NCBI RefSeq assembly: GCF_000732195.1
Contig: NZ_JNNU01000012.1
Span: 124,001 to 188,000, forward strand
From: Neorhizobium vignae
GTDB taxonomy: Bacteria > Pseudomonadota > Alphaproteobacteria > Rhizobiales > Rhizobiaceae
DNA: 64,000 bases
Direction: 5' to 3'
Position 1 is the first letter of the stretch. Each line of letters starts with the position of its first letter. Positions 44,635-53,125 of the stretch are shown here, one piece after another. Both the position numbers and the translations under genes were made by a program. The notes under the pieces are model-generated. The model did not search any database and had not been told where the DNA came from. It was given only the letters and a program-made list of their open reading frames with translations.

Positions 44635-44826
44635 TTACAGGACGTCGTCGTCTTCCAATGTTCCGGGAAGGACCGCCCACTCCGAAACAGGTTTCCTTAC
44701 GCCCGGTCGGAACCGGACGATGAACATTCCATCGTGCTCCAGGACCGTCTGTGGGTTCGCCCGCGCCTCGTCGAGCAACGACTCAATGTCTTCCTCGGCT
44801 TCCTTACGGCTCCAGACTTTCGTCAT
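44635..44826 (-). CDS. Phd/YefM-like antitoxin
   Basis: A 63-aa protein with the prevent-host-death pattern W-S-R-K-E-A-E-E-D-I-x-x-L-L-D-E-A, then PQTVLEHDGMFIVRF. Such antitoxins bind DNA with the N-terminal half and wrap a toxin with the C-terminal half. It is divergent from the PIN-domain gene at 44928, with about 100 bp between them. Confidence 0.75.
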   Translation of the reverse strand: MTKVWSRKEAEEDIESLLDEARANPQTVLEHDGMFIVRFRPGVRKPVSEWAVLPGTLEDDDVL

Positions 44827-44927
44827 GCGTCCGAATTCCTTGTATACCTGATTGGGCCACTCACATTGACGCCCGCGTCAATCTACTGTTTCTTCGCTCC
44901 GAGATCAAATCTGCCTTCGGATTGCAT

Positions 44928-45485
44928 ATGGCCAGCGTTGGAAACAGCATCACCGTGGGAAGGCCTCGGTTGCTACTGGACACCAACATCGTCAGCGCCC
45001 GAGCGCGGCGGAGACCGCCGGATGGGTTGCAGGCCTGGCTGCAGGCCGTTTCCCAGTTCGCCGACTTTTGTCTCTGCTTCCCGGTCATGATCGAAATCAA
45101 GCGCGGCCTCAGAATGGCCAACGACCCCATCGTAGCCGCGAGAGTGCGCGCCGTCATCGAGGATCTGGACAGGGCGGACTTCATATACTTCGGAATGGAC
45201 AAGGCCATGGAGGGAATACTTTCCGAGATGATGGCCAACCGCAATCTCAGGCATTTCTGGCAGCCCCAGCCGAACAGCCGCACTGATCGCGTCAGTCACG
45301 ACCTCATGATAGCGGCGACCTCGATCGCATACGACACCTGCATAATAACGACCGACAGCGACTACGAGGTCATCGACCGGTACCATCCCCTTCCCGGCGT
45401 CTACGATCCTATTCAAGGGAGGTGGCTCGTCGAACCCGCATACGCAATTGAACTACCGACGATCCATCCGACGCTTGGTTTGTAG
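44928..45485 (+). CDS. PIN-domain toxin (VapC-like)
   Basis: A 185-aa PIN-fold RNase. LLLDTNIVSARARRRP gives the first acidic residue, VMIEIKRG the middle Glu region, and SHDLMIAATSIAYDTCIITTDSDYEVI (in pieces) the later Asp residues; all four are present. VapC-like toxins cut tRNA or rRNA and are held in check by an antitoxin, here most likely the divergent Phd-like protein. The start at 44928 is chosen because the PIN strand begins shortly after; the upstream ORF overlaps the antitoxin on the other strand. Confidence 0.8.
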   Translation: MASVGNSITVGRPRLLLDTNIVSARARRRPPDGLQAWLQAVSQFADFCLCFPVMIEIKRGLRMANDPIVAARVRAVIEDLDRADFIYFGMDKAMEGILSEMMANRNLRHFWQPQPNSRTDRVSHDLMIAATSIAYDTCIITTDSDYEVIDRYHPLPGVYDPIQGRWLVEPAYAIELPTIHPTLGL

Positions 45486-45829
45486 TTCGATATACCGACA
45501 CTCGATCCCGCAAGGTTGGGGTCGATGCCAACCGGCGCGTTGACGCCGTGAGCTGGCTAAGAGCGAAATGCTACGCAGCGCCGCGGTTCCGCGGACGAAA
45601 GGATCATAAGAGCGGAGACGGCCCCCGAATCCTCACCGAGCTCCGCCTCGAAGACGGAATAACAGAGGGCGAAGAGGAGCCGCTCGCGTCTCCTCGAATA
45701 CATCGCGATTAGCGGAGCCAGCCCAACTAGACCAAAGACTTGGTTTACCAAGGACGTTTTCAATACGGCAATGGACTGCTGCTAGATGTCGCGAAAAGGC
45801 CGGGATACAGCACGCGGGGGGTTTTTAGG
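45486..45829. other. Gap before the methyltransferase-like gene
   Basis: About 340 bp. A minus-strand ORF of 68 codons (45557-45763) has no ribosome site I trust and no family likeness. Otherwise nothing recognised. Confidence 0.35.
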
Positions 45830-47845
45830 ATGGCGGAGCACGAGGACGTCGAAGAGCGGACAGAACTCGGGGGCCTCGGTTCTGTCGAACCACATCTGCG
45901 ACCCTACCGCGAGCGGGCTTCAGCCGCGTTTTACCGGATCATTGCGACCATCAAGCAACTACGTGAAAACCATCCCGATCTTTCCGATGGCTGGATCGCT
46001 AGCTGGCTGGAGCGGGAACTGGAAATTACGAAGGAAGAGGCCACGGCCCTCGCAAGAGTCGAAGCCCAACTCGGCCGGCATATAGACGTCCTGGAGAGTA
46101 ACCGGGTTTCTGCGGCTGTGGTCTACGCTCTCTTGCAATGCGAGTCCGATACTAAGGACGAGTGTCTTGCGGCGATCGAAAGCGGAATACGGCTTGTCCC
46201 AGCGGACGTGGAAAGGATTCGAGCTGGGCGTGCGCCGCAAGCCTGGCACCCGAGAGTGGCGCAACAACAGCGCCGGGCGAAGTTCAACGCCGCCGCGCTT
46301 GCCGTTGGTCGAGACATGCCTCGATCCTTGAAGACAAGCAGCCGCGAGCTGCTCGAACTCCTCAATAGGGCCGCACACACGGCGAAGACCAGCGCCACAG
46401 GAGGCACTGAGCACGGCGTGGACGCGGATATCGAAAGAATTCGCGAGAAGGCGGCGGTGGTCGCCCACTACTTCCAAGCAACGTTTGGCGAAAAGCAGCC
46501 GCCTCGCTCGCGCGTGCCTGTCCTCGCGAAGAGCGATATGATCGAAGCGGCATTCCTTCAATCCTGGCATGCTCTTTCCGATCTTCAGCAGCACGTATAT
46601 TCGCCGAACGAAATCGCCTCGTCCGCCTCCAATCCCGATTCCTTGCTATTTCAAAGTATCGCCTTTCTCGCCGGCACGAGGAGTACGATACCCCTGATCC
46701 GCACGCCTCGCATCGACGGAACGCCACCTCGCGAGCTGTTGCACGTCGACGTGATGGCAGGAATCGGTGGTGCCTCTCTCGGCCTCGAGACCGCTGGTTT
46801 CGCACCCGCCGCACTTTTCGAACCGTCGATCAATGCACGCCGAATCCTTCAGGACAATCGACGCGCCTGGCCCCTCAAAGACTATACCGACCCAAGCGAT
46901 CTTCTGCGCCAGTGCAAAGAAATGGGACTCCGAGAAGTCGATCTCGTGACGAGCGGCACGATGATGTTTCCATTTTCTCCAAAGGTGAAGGGTACCGACT
47001 TTCACCGATCTGTCTTCGACGGCTTTATTCTTGTCGTGCGCGACCTCCGTCCGCGCGCCGTGTTCTTTGGCGTGGATCCTTCGATGATGACGAAGGCTAG
47101 CGCTCCGTCCAGAGCGGAGATCGAGAACTCCTTCGACGTCCTCGGCTATGGGTCGAGGTGGATCGAAGTGCAGGCTTCGAGAGCCGGCCTGCCGAAAACG
47201 GAGCGGCATCACGTTCTCGTCGCGATGTCGCGTCGCGCGATCGAGACGTTCGAGATGCCGGTGATTATCAACCCGGTGCGGAAGTCGCTGTGGCATGCGA
47301 TCGGTAATCTGGCAGCGCCCGGACGACATCGGTCGATCCAGAATAGCAAGCAAAACAGCGCCTACGAAGCGTGGTACCGCGCGTTCAAAACGAGACTTGG
47401 AGACGGGCTCGCGCCAGCGTTCACGCTGTCCAACGGGAAGTTTAATCTGGGTGAGTGGGAAGAACTAAGCATAGACATTTCGAAGCTCGCCGAGGAGCTC
47501 CCGGCGCCCGAGCTTGTGGTCGATCCCAACTATAAATTCAAACTGACGCGGAACATGCTCGCGTCGATCAATGGATTTCCACTCCGTTGGCGACTGACTG
47601 CAGCGCTGGATCTTGAGCGAAGACAGCTCGATGGTGCGATTTCGCCGATCGTTGCCAAGATGGTAGGGCTTGCGCTCTATCCCTTGCTCACCGGCAAATC
47701 ATTGGACTACGAGCGGGCTGTGACGACCCCCTTGCTCCACTGGCCTACCCGCTCGGAACTTTTTCTTGGGCCGCCCCCGCCCCCATTGCTTCCACGTCCG
47801 CCTAGCATCGCACGCCATAGGCCGCGCAAGGCAACCTCGATCTAA
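45830..47845 (+). CDS. C5-cytosine methyltransferase homologue lacking the catalytic cysteine
   Basis: A 671-aa protein. A ~300-residue helical N-terminal region precedes a Dcm-like domain. Motif I is clear (HVDVMAGIGGASLGLETAGF, 305-323) and a weak motif X-like SINGFPLRWR and IVAKMVG occur near the end. Motif IV, normally GGPPCQPFS, reads TSGTMMFPFS (375-383), so the catalytic Cys is Met379; the ENV motif is also lost (FFGVDPS). The C-terminus is Pro-rich. It should still bind AdoMet or DNA but cannot methylate cytosine by the known route. It may be a DNA-reading or regulatory protein. The upstream start at 45740 is possible; the ribosome site at 45830 is weak. Confidence 0.75.
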   Translation: MAEHEDVEERTELGGLGSVEPHLRPYRERASAAFYRIIATIKQLRENHPDLSDGWIASWLERELEITKEEATALARVEAQLGRHIDVLESNRVSAAVVYALLQCESDTKDECLAAIESGIRLVPADVERIRAGRAPQAWHPRVAQQQRRAKFNAAALAVGRDMPRSLKTSSRELLELLNRAAHTAKTSATGGTEHGVDADIERIREKAAVVAHYFQATFGEKQPPRSRVPVLAKSDMIEAAFLQSWHALSDLQQHVYSPNEIASSASNPDSLLFQSIAFLAGTRSTIPLIRTPRIDGTPPRELLHVDVMAGIGGASLGLETAGFAPAALFEPSINARRILQDNRRAWPLKDYTDPSDLLRQCKEMGLREVDLVTSGTMMFPFSPKVKGTDFHRSVFDGFILVVRDLRPRAVFFGVDPSMMTKASAPSRAEIENSFDVLGYGSRWIEVQASRAGLPKTERHHVLVAMSRRAIETFEMPVIINPVRKSLWHAIGNLAAPGRHRSIQNSKQNSAYEAWYRAFKTRLGDGLAPAFTLSNGKFNLGEWEELSIDISKLAEELPAPELVVDPNYKFKLTRNMLASINGFPLRWRLTAALDLERRQLDGAISPIVAKMVGLALYPLLTGKSLDYERAVTTPLLHWPTRSELFLGPPPPPLLPRPPSIARHRPRKATSI

Positions 47846-47888
47846 GCCCGAGAAGGCCGGCGTCGAGGCGCAACGTTACCATGTTCTA

Positions 47889-48554
47889 TCACCATCTCCT
47901 GTAGCCCAATCCTGCAAGATGACGCTTCATCATCTCCGTTACCTCCGTGGTGCTGGATTTGGAGCGATCGGAATCCTCCCCATCGATGCGCAGCTCCACT
48001 CCCGCTCGATAATCGAAAGAGAAGATCACTTCGAAGCTCTGACGGTCGTAGACGAACGAAAGCGTTTCGTTGCCTTGGGAGTCCCTGTCGACGATTACAT
48101 CCGCGTCGTCAGGAAGTGCGTATTCCAGCTCGTGCCATAGCGATAGAAGCGCGCCGTGATCAGGGATGTTCGGCTGGCTCGTCCCAGTTGGATAAAACGG
48201 CTCGGTCCGAAGCCTGGTTTCGATCAACTCGAGAACGGTCTCCCGATCGCCGGGCGACTCGCCCTGCATAGGGTCGACCGGAAAATAGTAGTGCCATCCG
48301 TTCGTCCCCACCGGGTTCAACAGGACATCCTGAATTCCAATTTCCAGGTCAGCCCAATCGAGCTGCTCGAGTCCCGTCTCGGACTGAACCTTCAACATGA
48401 CTTCCATGGGCGACCGCCACTCGCCTTCCCCCGGTCGCCAGAACACCATTCGATCATGAAGTCCCTGCCGGTGGAGGGTGTGAAACAAATCCAGTTCTGC
48501 CATCAAGGGCTCCAGCGCCTTGACGAGTTCCTCGATAATCTTCGTGTTGTACAT
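47889..48554 (-). CDS. Hypothetical protein, unknown
   Basis: A 221-aa acidic soluble protein that I do not recognise. It has helical ends and a middle with repeated Trp/Tyr-rich strands (NGWHYYFPVDP, LSLWHELEYALP, FEVIFSFDYRAG). It shows no signal peptide or catalytic motif. It is convergent with the methyltransferase-like gene (43 bp apart). The 32-bp repeat lies about 35-66 bp upstream of its start, in its likely promoter. Confidence 0.6.
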   Translation of the reverse strand: MYNTKIIEELVKALEPLMAELDLFHTLHRQGLHDRMVFWRPGEGEWRSPMEVMLKVQSETGLEQLDWADLEIGIQDVLLNPVGTNGWHYYFPVDPMQGESPGDRETVLELIETRLRTEPFYPTGTSQPNIPDHGALLSLWHELEYALPDDADVIVDRDSQGNETLSFVYDRQSFEVIFSFDYRAGVELRIDGEDSDRSKSSTTEVTEMMKRHLAGLGYRRW

Positions 48555-49097
48555 TCTGCCCCCAGCGAGCGTTGTCCATTTGCGGACTCACGGTCTTGGA
48601 TGCCGATGCATGAAACAAACCCGATGGATTCGACGCCGTCGGTACGAGTTTGCGGATCATACTAAAGTCGAAATTGACGCCGGACCTGTAAGGCGTCGGA
48701 ATGCCTTCGCATCGTCGCCAACGTGGGATCCACGCAAATGACCATATCGCCTATAGCAGGCTCGATAGGAGCGGCTGGCATAGCCGCCCGCTGATTGCGC
48801 GATCCCCTCGGGGCCGCGCCGATCTCCCGGTGCTCCCCGCCATGCCAGCCCGAAAATCAGAACAGAACGGAACGAAATCCAAAGAGATTTCGAGGCCTTT
48901 TTCTGCCGTGGACTTCAAGCACCGCACTAGCGGGCGAGTTCGCTGCAACGGTCGTGATCAGGCAGTTGACGATGGAAGGGCCTGAGGCGAACTGCTAGGC
49001 CAGTCGCAGGCGGCCGCCCCATTGAACCAGAATTCGAACTCCAGCACGTAGTGGATTTCCGCTGCGATCGCTGAACTGTGACATGGAGATACGTCAG
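48555..49097. other. Gap with a dispersed repeat, no gene seen
   Basis: About 540 bp between the divergent unknown gene and the gene cluster leading into tnsA. It contains the 32-bp repeat (48589-48620). Short ORFs here look like shadows. A promoter for the rightward genes is expected. Confidence 0.4.
48589..48620. repeat. Dispersed 32-bp repeat, copy 2
   Basis: 27 of 32 bases match 43924-43955. It ends in GCATGAAACAAAC. A related GAACAAAACAYGAAACAA string occurs near the transposon's left end (30858) and just outside its right end (56492). Confidence 0.65.
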
Positions 49098-49448
49098 ATG
49101 GAAGATATCATCACACAACTTACCCGCAGGCATCCGCATTGCCCCCGTTGGATGGGCAACCTCTCCAAAGATCCCTTGGGCACGGCGTTTCAGTTCGCCG
49201 TCATCGACAAATGGCGGCAGGCCCATGCGGGCGACGTCGACGCGCTTTATGTGCGACTGTTCGAGGAGATCGCCGTTATGATCGCCCGGACTGGGCGACA
49301 CTACCCGGTACCGACCAGGGAAGAATTCGCCGAGACGATAAAGCTATACCTGCCTATGGTGCTCGGCGTCTCCTGGCAACGTCTTCGCAATCTTCCACCA
49401 CCGCCCACGCCTGAGGAGATGCGCTCCCGGATCAAGCGCTCCCGCTAG
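49098..49448 (+). CDS. Hypothetical protein upstream of tnsA
   Basis: A 116-aa helical protein (DPLGTAFQFAVIDKWRQAHAG, LYVRLFEEIAVMIARTGRHY, TREEFAETIKLYLPMVLGVS). A GGAGA lies 9 bp before ATG 49098. It has no recognised domain. Its position before the transposition genes on the same strand suggests a transposon-core accessory or last cargo gene. Confidence 0.55.
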   Translation: MEDIITQLTRRHPHCPRWMGNLSKDPLGTAFQFAVIDKWRQAHAGDVDALYVRLFEEIAVMIARTGRHYPVPTREEFAETIKLYLPMVLGVSWQRLRNLPPPPTPEEMRSRIKRSR

Positions 49449-49576
49449 CGAGACGCCGCGGCGGCTTTCCAAACGAAATCAATCGAATACGAACGGAGTC
49501 CTCGCGGATTGCGAAGGCGAACCCGCGCGCTCTGGCACCCCACCGTGAAAACCAACCATGAAAGAGGGAGATCCAG

Positions 49577-49888
49577 ATGAAGAAAAGAAATTCCATAGAC
49601 CTCGAACTTCCCGCCGGCGATCCTGTCGACCTCAGCTCGGTAGACCTGGAACCCGCCCGCGGCTCTGGCTCCTACCACGACCTCGAACGACGCCTGTTCG
49701 ACTCGGTGCGGCTACGTCACAGGAGCCAGCCGCTCGTGGTCGAGAGCGATGGGGTCTCGCTCCTCGCAGAGCTGCTGACGAAATATGCGCCTCCGCCGAG
49801 AAACCACGCTTCTGACCCGGATGACACTCCCGCAAGCCTCTGGCGGCTCTCCCTGCGTCGTCGGGCCGTGAAGCGTCCGATCCATTAA
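49577..49888 (+). CDS. Small hypothetical protein upstream of tnsA
   Basis: A 103-aa protein, Asp/Leu-rich at the N-terminus and strongly basic at the end (LWRLSLRRRAVKRPIH). GAGGGAG lies 7 bp before the ATG. Family not recognised. The basic tail could contact DNA. It precedes tnsA by about 190 bp on the same strand. Confidence 0.55.
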   Translation: MKKRNSIDLELPAGDPVDLSSVDLEPARGSGSYHDLERRLFDSVRLRHRSQPLVVESDGVSLLAELLTKYAPPPRNHASDPDDTPASLWRLSLRRRAVKRPIH

Positions 49889-50077
49889 TCAGCGGGCCTT
49901 GTCGGTCGCCGACGAGGCCCGCTCTCCTTCCCACTTTCCAAGCCTCCCCAATCTGCTGCTCGCACGCGGACGGCGAAGCTATGTCGAAATCAGAGGATCC
50001 AATGAGACGAGTTTTTGAAACGCCATGTCGGGACGACGCCCGCGTCACCCCAAAAGTTCGACGCGGATACCCGCGTG

Positions 50078-50890
50078 ATGTCCTCGCTAGACGAGGAGGT
50101 CTCACATGAGGCGCGAACATCTGGTCAAGCAGCACCTTTGGAGAAGCGCGCGGGGCTCGTGCCGGACTACCGGATCCCGGATGAAGTGACTTATCTACGC
50201 CCGACGATTACGGAAACGTTCGAGAAACCGCCGCTGCCGACGCAGGCGGCGCGCATTCCATCCGACAAGTCGCCATTCAACACCAGAGGCGATCGCTACA
50301 ACCCGCTGAGCGGACGGCGCATCGTTGCTGAAAGCGCTCTCGAGATCAAGGCCGGGAAGATCCTGGCGACAAGGGAAATCGTCGAACTCCGCGAGCAGTG
50401 GCCCCGCGTGTATTACATCGACCGGCATGGCGTGAGGCGTTCCCACACGTTCGACATCTGGGCCAGGAAGCTCGATGGCAAACGGGTGGCGATTGCCATC
50501 AAGCCGTTCGACAAGATCGATCCGAACGAGTTCTTCGACATGCTGCTGCGGATCAAGGACGCCGGCATCGGCGGGCTTGCAGACGACGTCAGCTTCGTCA
50601 CCGAGTACTACGCGAGCGAGTATGCCGCCGCGAACGCCGAGGAGATCCTATACGCGAGGCGGGGGAGAAACGAAGACGACGTCGAGGGGACGAAGGCGCT
50701 TCTACGCGAGGTGAAAGGCAGGATCCTTTTCGGTGAACTCCTAAAGGACCTCGAGATCCAGGCCTTCCGCCGCATCGCCCTTTGGTGTCTCGTCGACGAA
50801 GGCTGGCTGCGCCCAGTCAGGCCCTCGCTGATCGAGGACCACACCCTGATGGACGTTCTGGTACCGTCGAGGGCGTCATCATGGCAGTAG
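50078..50890 (+). CDS. tnsA: TnsA-like transposon endonuclease
   Basis: About 270 aa. A PD-(D/E)XK nuclease region carries ESALEIKAGKILA (Glu), HTFDIWARK (metal-binding Asp) and RVAIAIKPF (x-K), matching the TnsA N-terminal domain. The C-terminal helical and winged region ends with IALWCLVDEGWLRPV and DVLVPSR, as in TnsA. TnsA cuts the 5' strands at transposon ends so the element leaves by cut-and-paste with TnsB. The start is unclear: a TTG at 50015, ATG at 50078 or GTG at 50159 are in frame, but the only strong ribosome site drives a different frame at 50106. The stop overlaps the tnsB start by 10 bp. Confidence 0.8.
   Translation: MSSLDEEVSHEARTSGQAAPLEKRAGLVPDYRIPDEVTYLRPTITETFEKPPLPTQAARIPSDKSPFNTRGDRYNPLSGRRIVAESALEIKAGKILATREIVELREQWPRVYYIDRHGVRRSHTFDIWARKLDGKRVAIAIKPFDKIDPNEFFDMLLRIKDAGIGGLADDVSFVTEYYASEYAAANAEEILYARRGRNEDDVEGTKALLREVKGRILFGELLKDLEIQAFRRIALWCLVDEGWLRPVRPSLIEDHTLMDVLVPSRASSWQ
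50106..50189 (+). CDS. 28-codon leader-like ORF at the tnsA start
   Basis: A textbook GAGGAGG (50093-50099) lies 6 bp before ATG 50106, which opens a 27-residue reading frame (MRREHLVKQHLWRSARGSC...) ending at TGA 50187-50189, inside the 5' part of tnsA in another frame. It may be a leader peptide controlling tnsA translation, or the true tnsA N-terminus separated by a small indel. Confidence 0.35.
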   Translation: MRREHLVKQHLWRSARGSCRTTGSRMK

Positions 50891-53123
50891 CCGCCCCGCT
50901 TGCCTTCAACCAGCCTGCCGCCGTGGTGCCGATGTACTACCTCGGCGACGCAACTCGTATCGTCGTCGACGAAAAGGACTACGTGCTCGTCAGCCAGGAC
51001 GTTAGGAAGACGGTGCTGCGCGATAGAAACGGATTCAACGAGGAATTCGGACACGAGCAGATATACACCCTCCATTGCGAGAACCGGTTCAGGATCGAGC
51101 GGGGAAGCTCCGAGCTTGCGCTCGGCCTTCCAAACCTCACGGACGTCCCGCCGCACAAGCTGGAAAGGCGTTCTTCTACGCCGATGCTCTGGACGAATTC
51201 GTGAAGATCCAGGCCGTAGGTCCGGACTATCCGGGCCTGCGCGAGGCCGGTTTCAAGCGCAAGAAGGTCACGCTCGGCGCCGCATGCCTCGAAGATCTCA
51301 TCCCCATCATCGAAAAGACCGTCAACGAACAGTCGATGCGCGGAAGCACGCGGGGCGGAACCGTCTGGAAGTGGAGGAAGCTGGTATGTCCGCGCCACTT
51401 CTATCGTCTGTTCATAAACTATGCCGAAAACAGCTTTCGAGTGGAGAGTCTCGTCAGCGCTCACAACGGCCCCGGCGTCATTCCGTCCCGGCACCACCCG
51501 GACGACCTGCTTGTCTGGCTCGACCATGCCAAGATTTACGCCAGCAAGAAGCGTCCGAAGGTCAAGGCCGCCCTCCAGATGCTGGAGGCGAAGGTCTTGG
51601 AGCTGAACGCCGAACGGGAGCTACGGGGCCAGAGGCTTCACGAGATGCCGTCCGAAATCCTCTTCGGGAAAATGGTCAAAAGCCTTGGCAAGTACTACAT
51701 CGTCGCCGGCCGCCTGGGCGAAGAAATCGCCCAGGCTTCGTTCGCATCGGTCCGGAACGGACTTCAGATCAGGCGGCCTGGCCAGCGCATTGAGATGGAC
51801 GAGTGGAAGATCGATCTCGTCACCCTGCTCGCCTTTTCCGGCCTCACCAGAAAGATGACCGACGAGCAACTGGATCTGATCAAGAGCGCCCGCATCTGGA
51901 TCACGACCGTGATCGACGTCGCGACCCGAGCCATCCTGGCGATGCGCTTCAGCGCACGGGCGCCGTCCAAGGATTCCTCGCTCGCCGCTCTGGAGATGGC
52001 CGTCTCCAACAAGACGCATATCTCGGCGGTGATCGGAGCGGGCACTCCCTGGATCTACAACGTGTTGTTCTCGACGCTCGTGACCGACTGGGGGCCGGCT
52101 TTCCGAGCAGTGGAACTGCGCGCCTCGGTAGCGCAGCTTAGGGGCGAGCATCAGTTCACGGCTGCAGGCTGGGCCGCCGGCCGCGGCCACATCGAGTCGC
52201 TCTTCAAAACGGAGGGGCTTCGGTTCCTTCACTGGTTCGAGGGACGAACGTTCGCGAATGTGGTCGAACGCGGACCGAACGGTGCGGTCGCGAGGCTCAA
52301 CGTTGACGAACTGAACCGTCTTCTGGTCCGCGCCATCGTCGACATCTACCACCATACGCCGCACGAGGGACTGGGCGGCGAGACGCCGCATAACGCCTGG
52401 CTCCGCCTTACCGCGAAACACGGCATCCTGCCGCCTCTGCATCCCGACCAGAGGCGCCATGTCTTCGGCACGAAGATGCGCCGCTCCATCTCCGACAAGG
52501 GCGTGCGGTTCCTTGGGATCCACTACAACCATCTCAAGCTCCAGCAGATGAGGCGAAACCAGGCCGCCCTCCCCGGCTCCAAGGCGCCCACGGCGGACAT
52601 CCGGATCGACCGCTTCAGCCTCTGGAAAATCTCCTTCTTCGACGGGTCCGAGTGGGTGACCGCGGAAGCCAGCATGGGACTGCCCGACGACGTCAGCGTC
52701 TGGGAATGGGTCGGCGCTGCCAAGGAGCACGCCGCAATTCACCGGGCCAACGCGAAGATGAAGCTCTCCGTCCTGCTCGCGGCGGTCAACGACCTCCGTC
52801 GCGCAGGTCACGCCGCATCCGCACGCGCTGAGCTGGGCACCGACGTTCCGTCCGCCAAGCAATATGCGGTTGCGGAAAAGAACTACTTCGACCGGGAGAT
52901 CGAAGACGACATCGATGGTCCAGCTCCCGATCTGGCCGAACTCCGAATCCCGCACGACCCGCTGGAAACCGGCATCGATGCCTTTCGCCACCTGGGGACC
53001 AGCCGCGCGGCGGTGGAGGCACAGGCCCAGGCCGAGAAGGTCGTGCGACCCGATCCGTCCGGCTTCATGAACCCAGCAGATCCATCGTCAGACGACGACG
53101 ATGGCCTCGACTTCGAATATTAG
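50881..53123 (+). CDS. tnsB: TnsB-like DDE transposase, with apparent -1 frameshift
   Basis: The coding signal starts at ATG 50881 in one frame (MAVAAPLAFNQPAAVVPMYY...) and moves to the -1 frame near 51163-51168, where GAAAGG would read HKLE-KAFFYADALDEF if one A were added. Together this is about 747 codons, close to Tn7 TnsB. The integrase core has the DDE triad: Asp (51915-51917, IDVATRA), Asp (52086-52088, VTDWGPAF) and Glu (52194-52196, GHIESLF). TnsB binds the ends and joins 3' strands to target DNA. The site is not a classic slippery heptamer, so a real deletion or a sequencing error is more likely than programmed frameshifting. Acidic C-terminal tail. Confidence 0.85.
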
Positions 53124-53125
53124 CA

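Noticed and set aside
51075..51164. tnsB starting at ATG 51075 in the downstream frame
   Set aside because: The first ~30 residues in that frame are basic nonsense overlapping the real coding frame from 50881; the good N-terminus lies in the other frame.
51160..51170. Programmed -1 frameshift in tnsB
   Set aside because: Sequence TGGAAAGG is not a usual slippery heptamer and tRNA re-pairing would be poor; a deletion or sequencing error is simpler.
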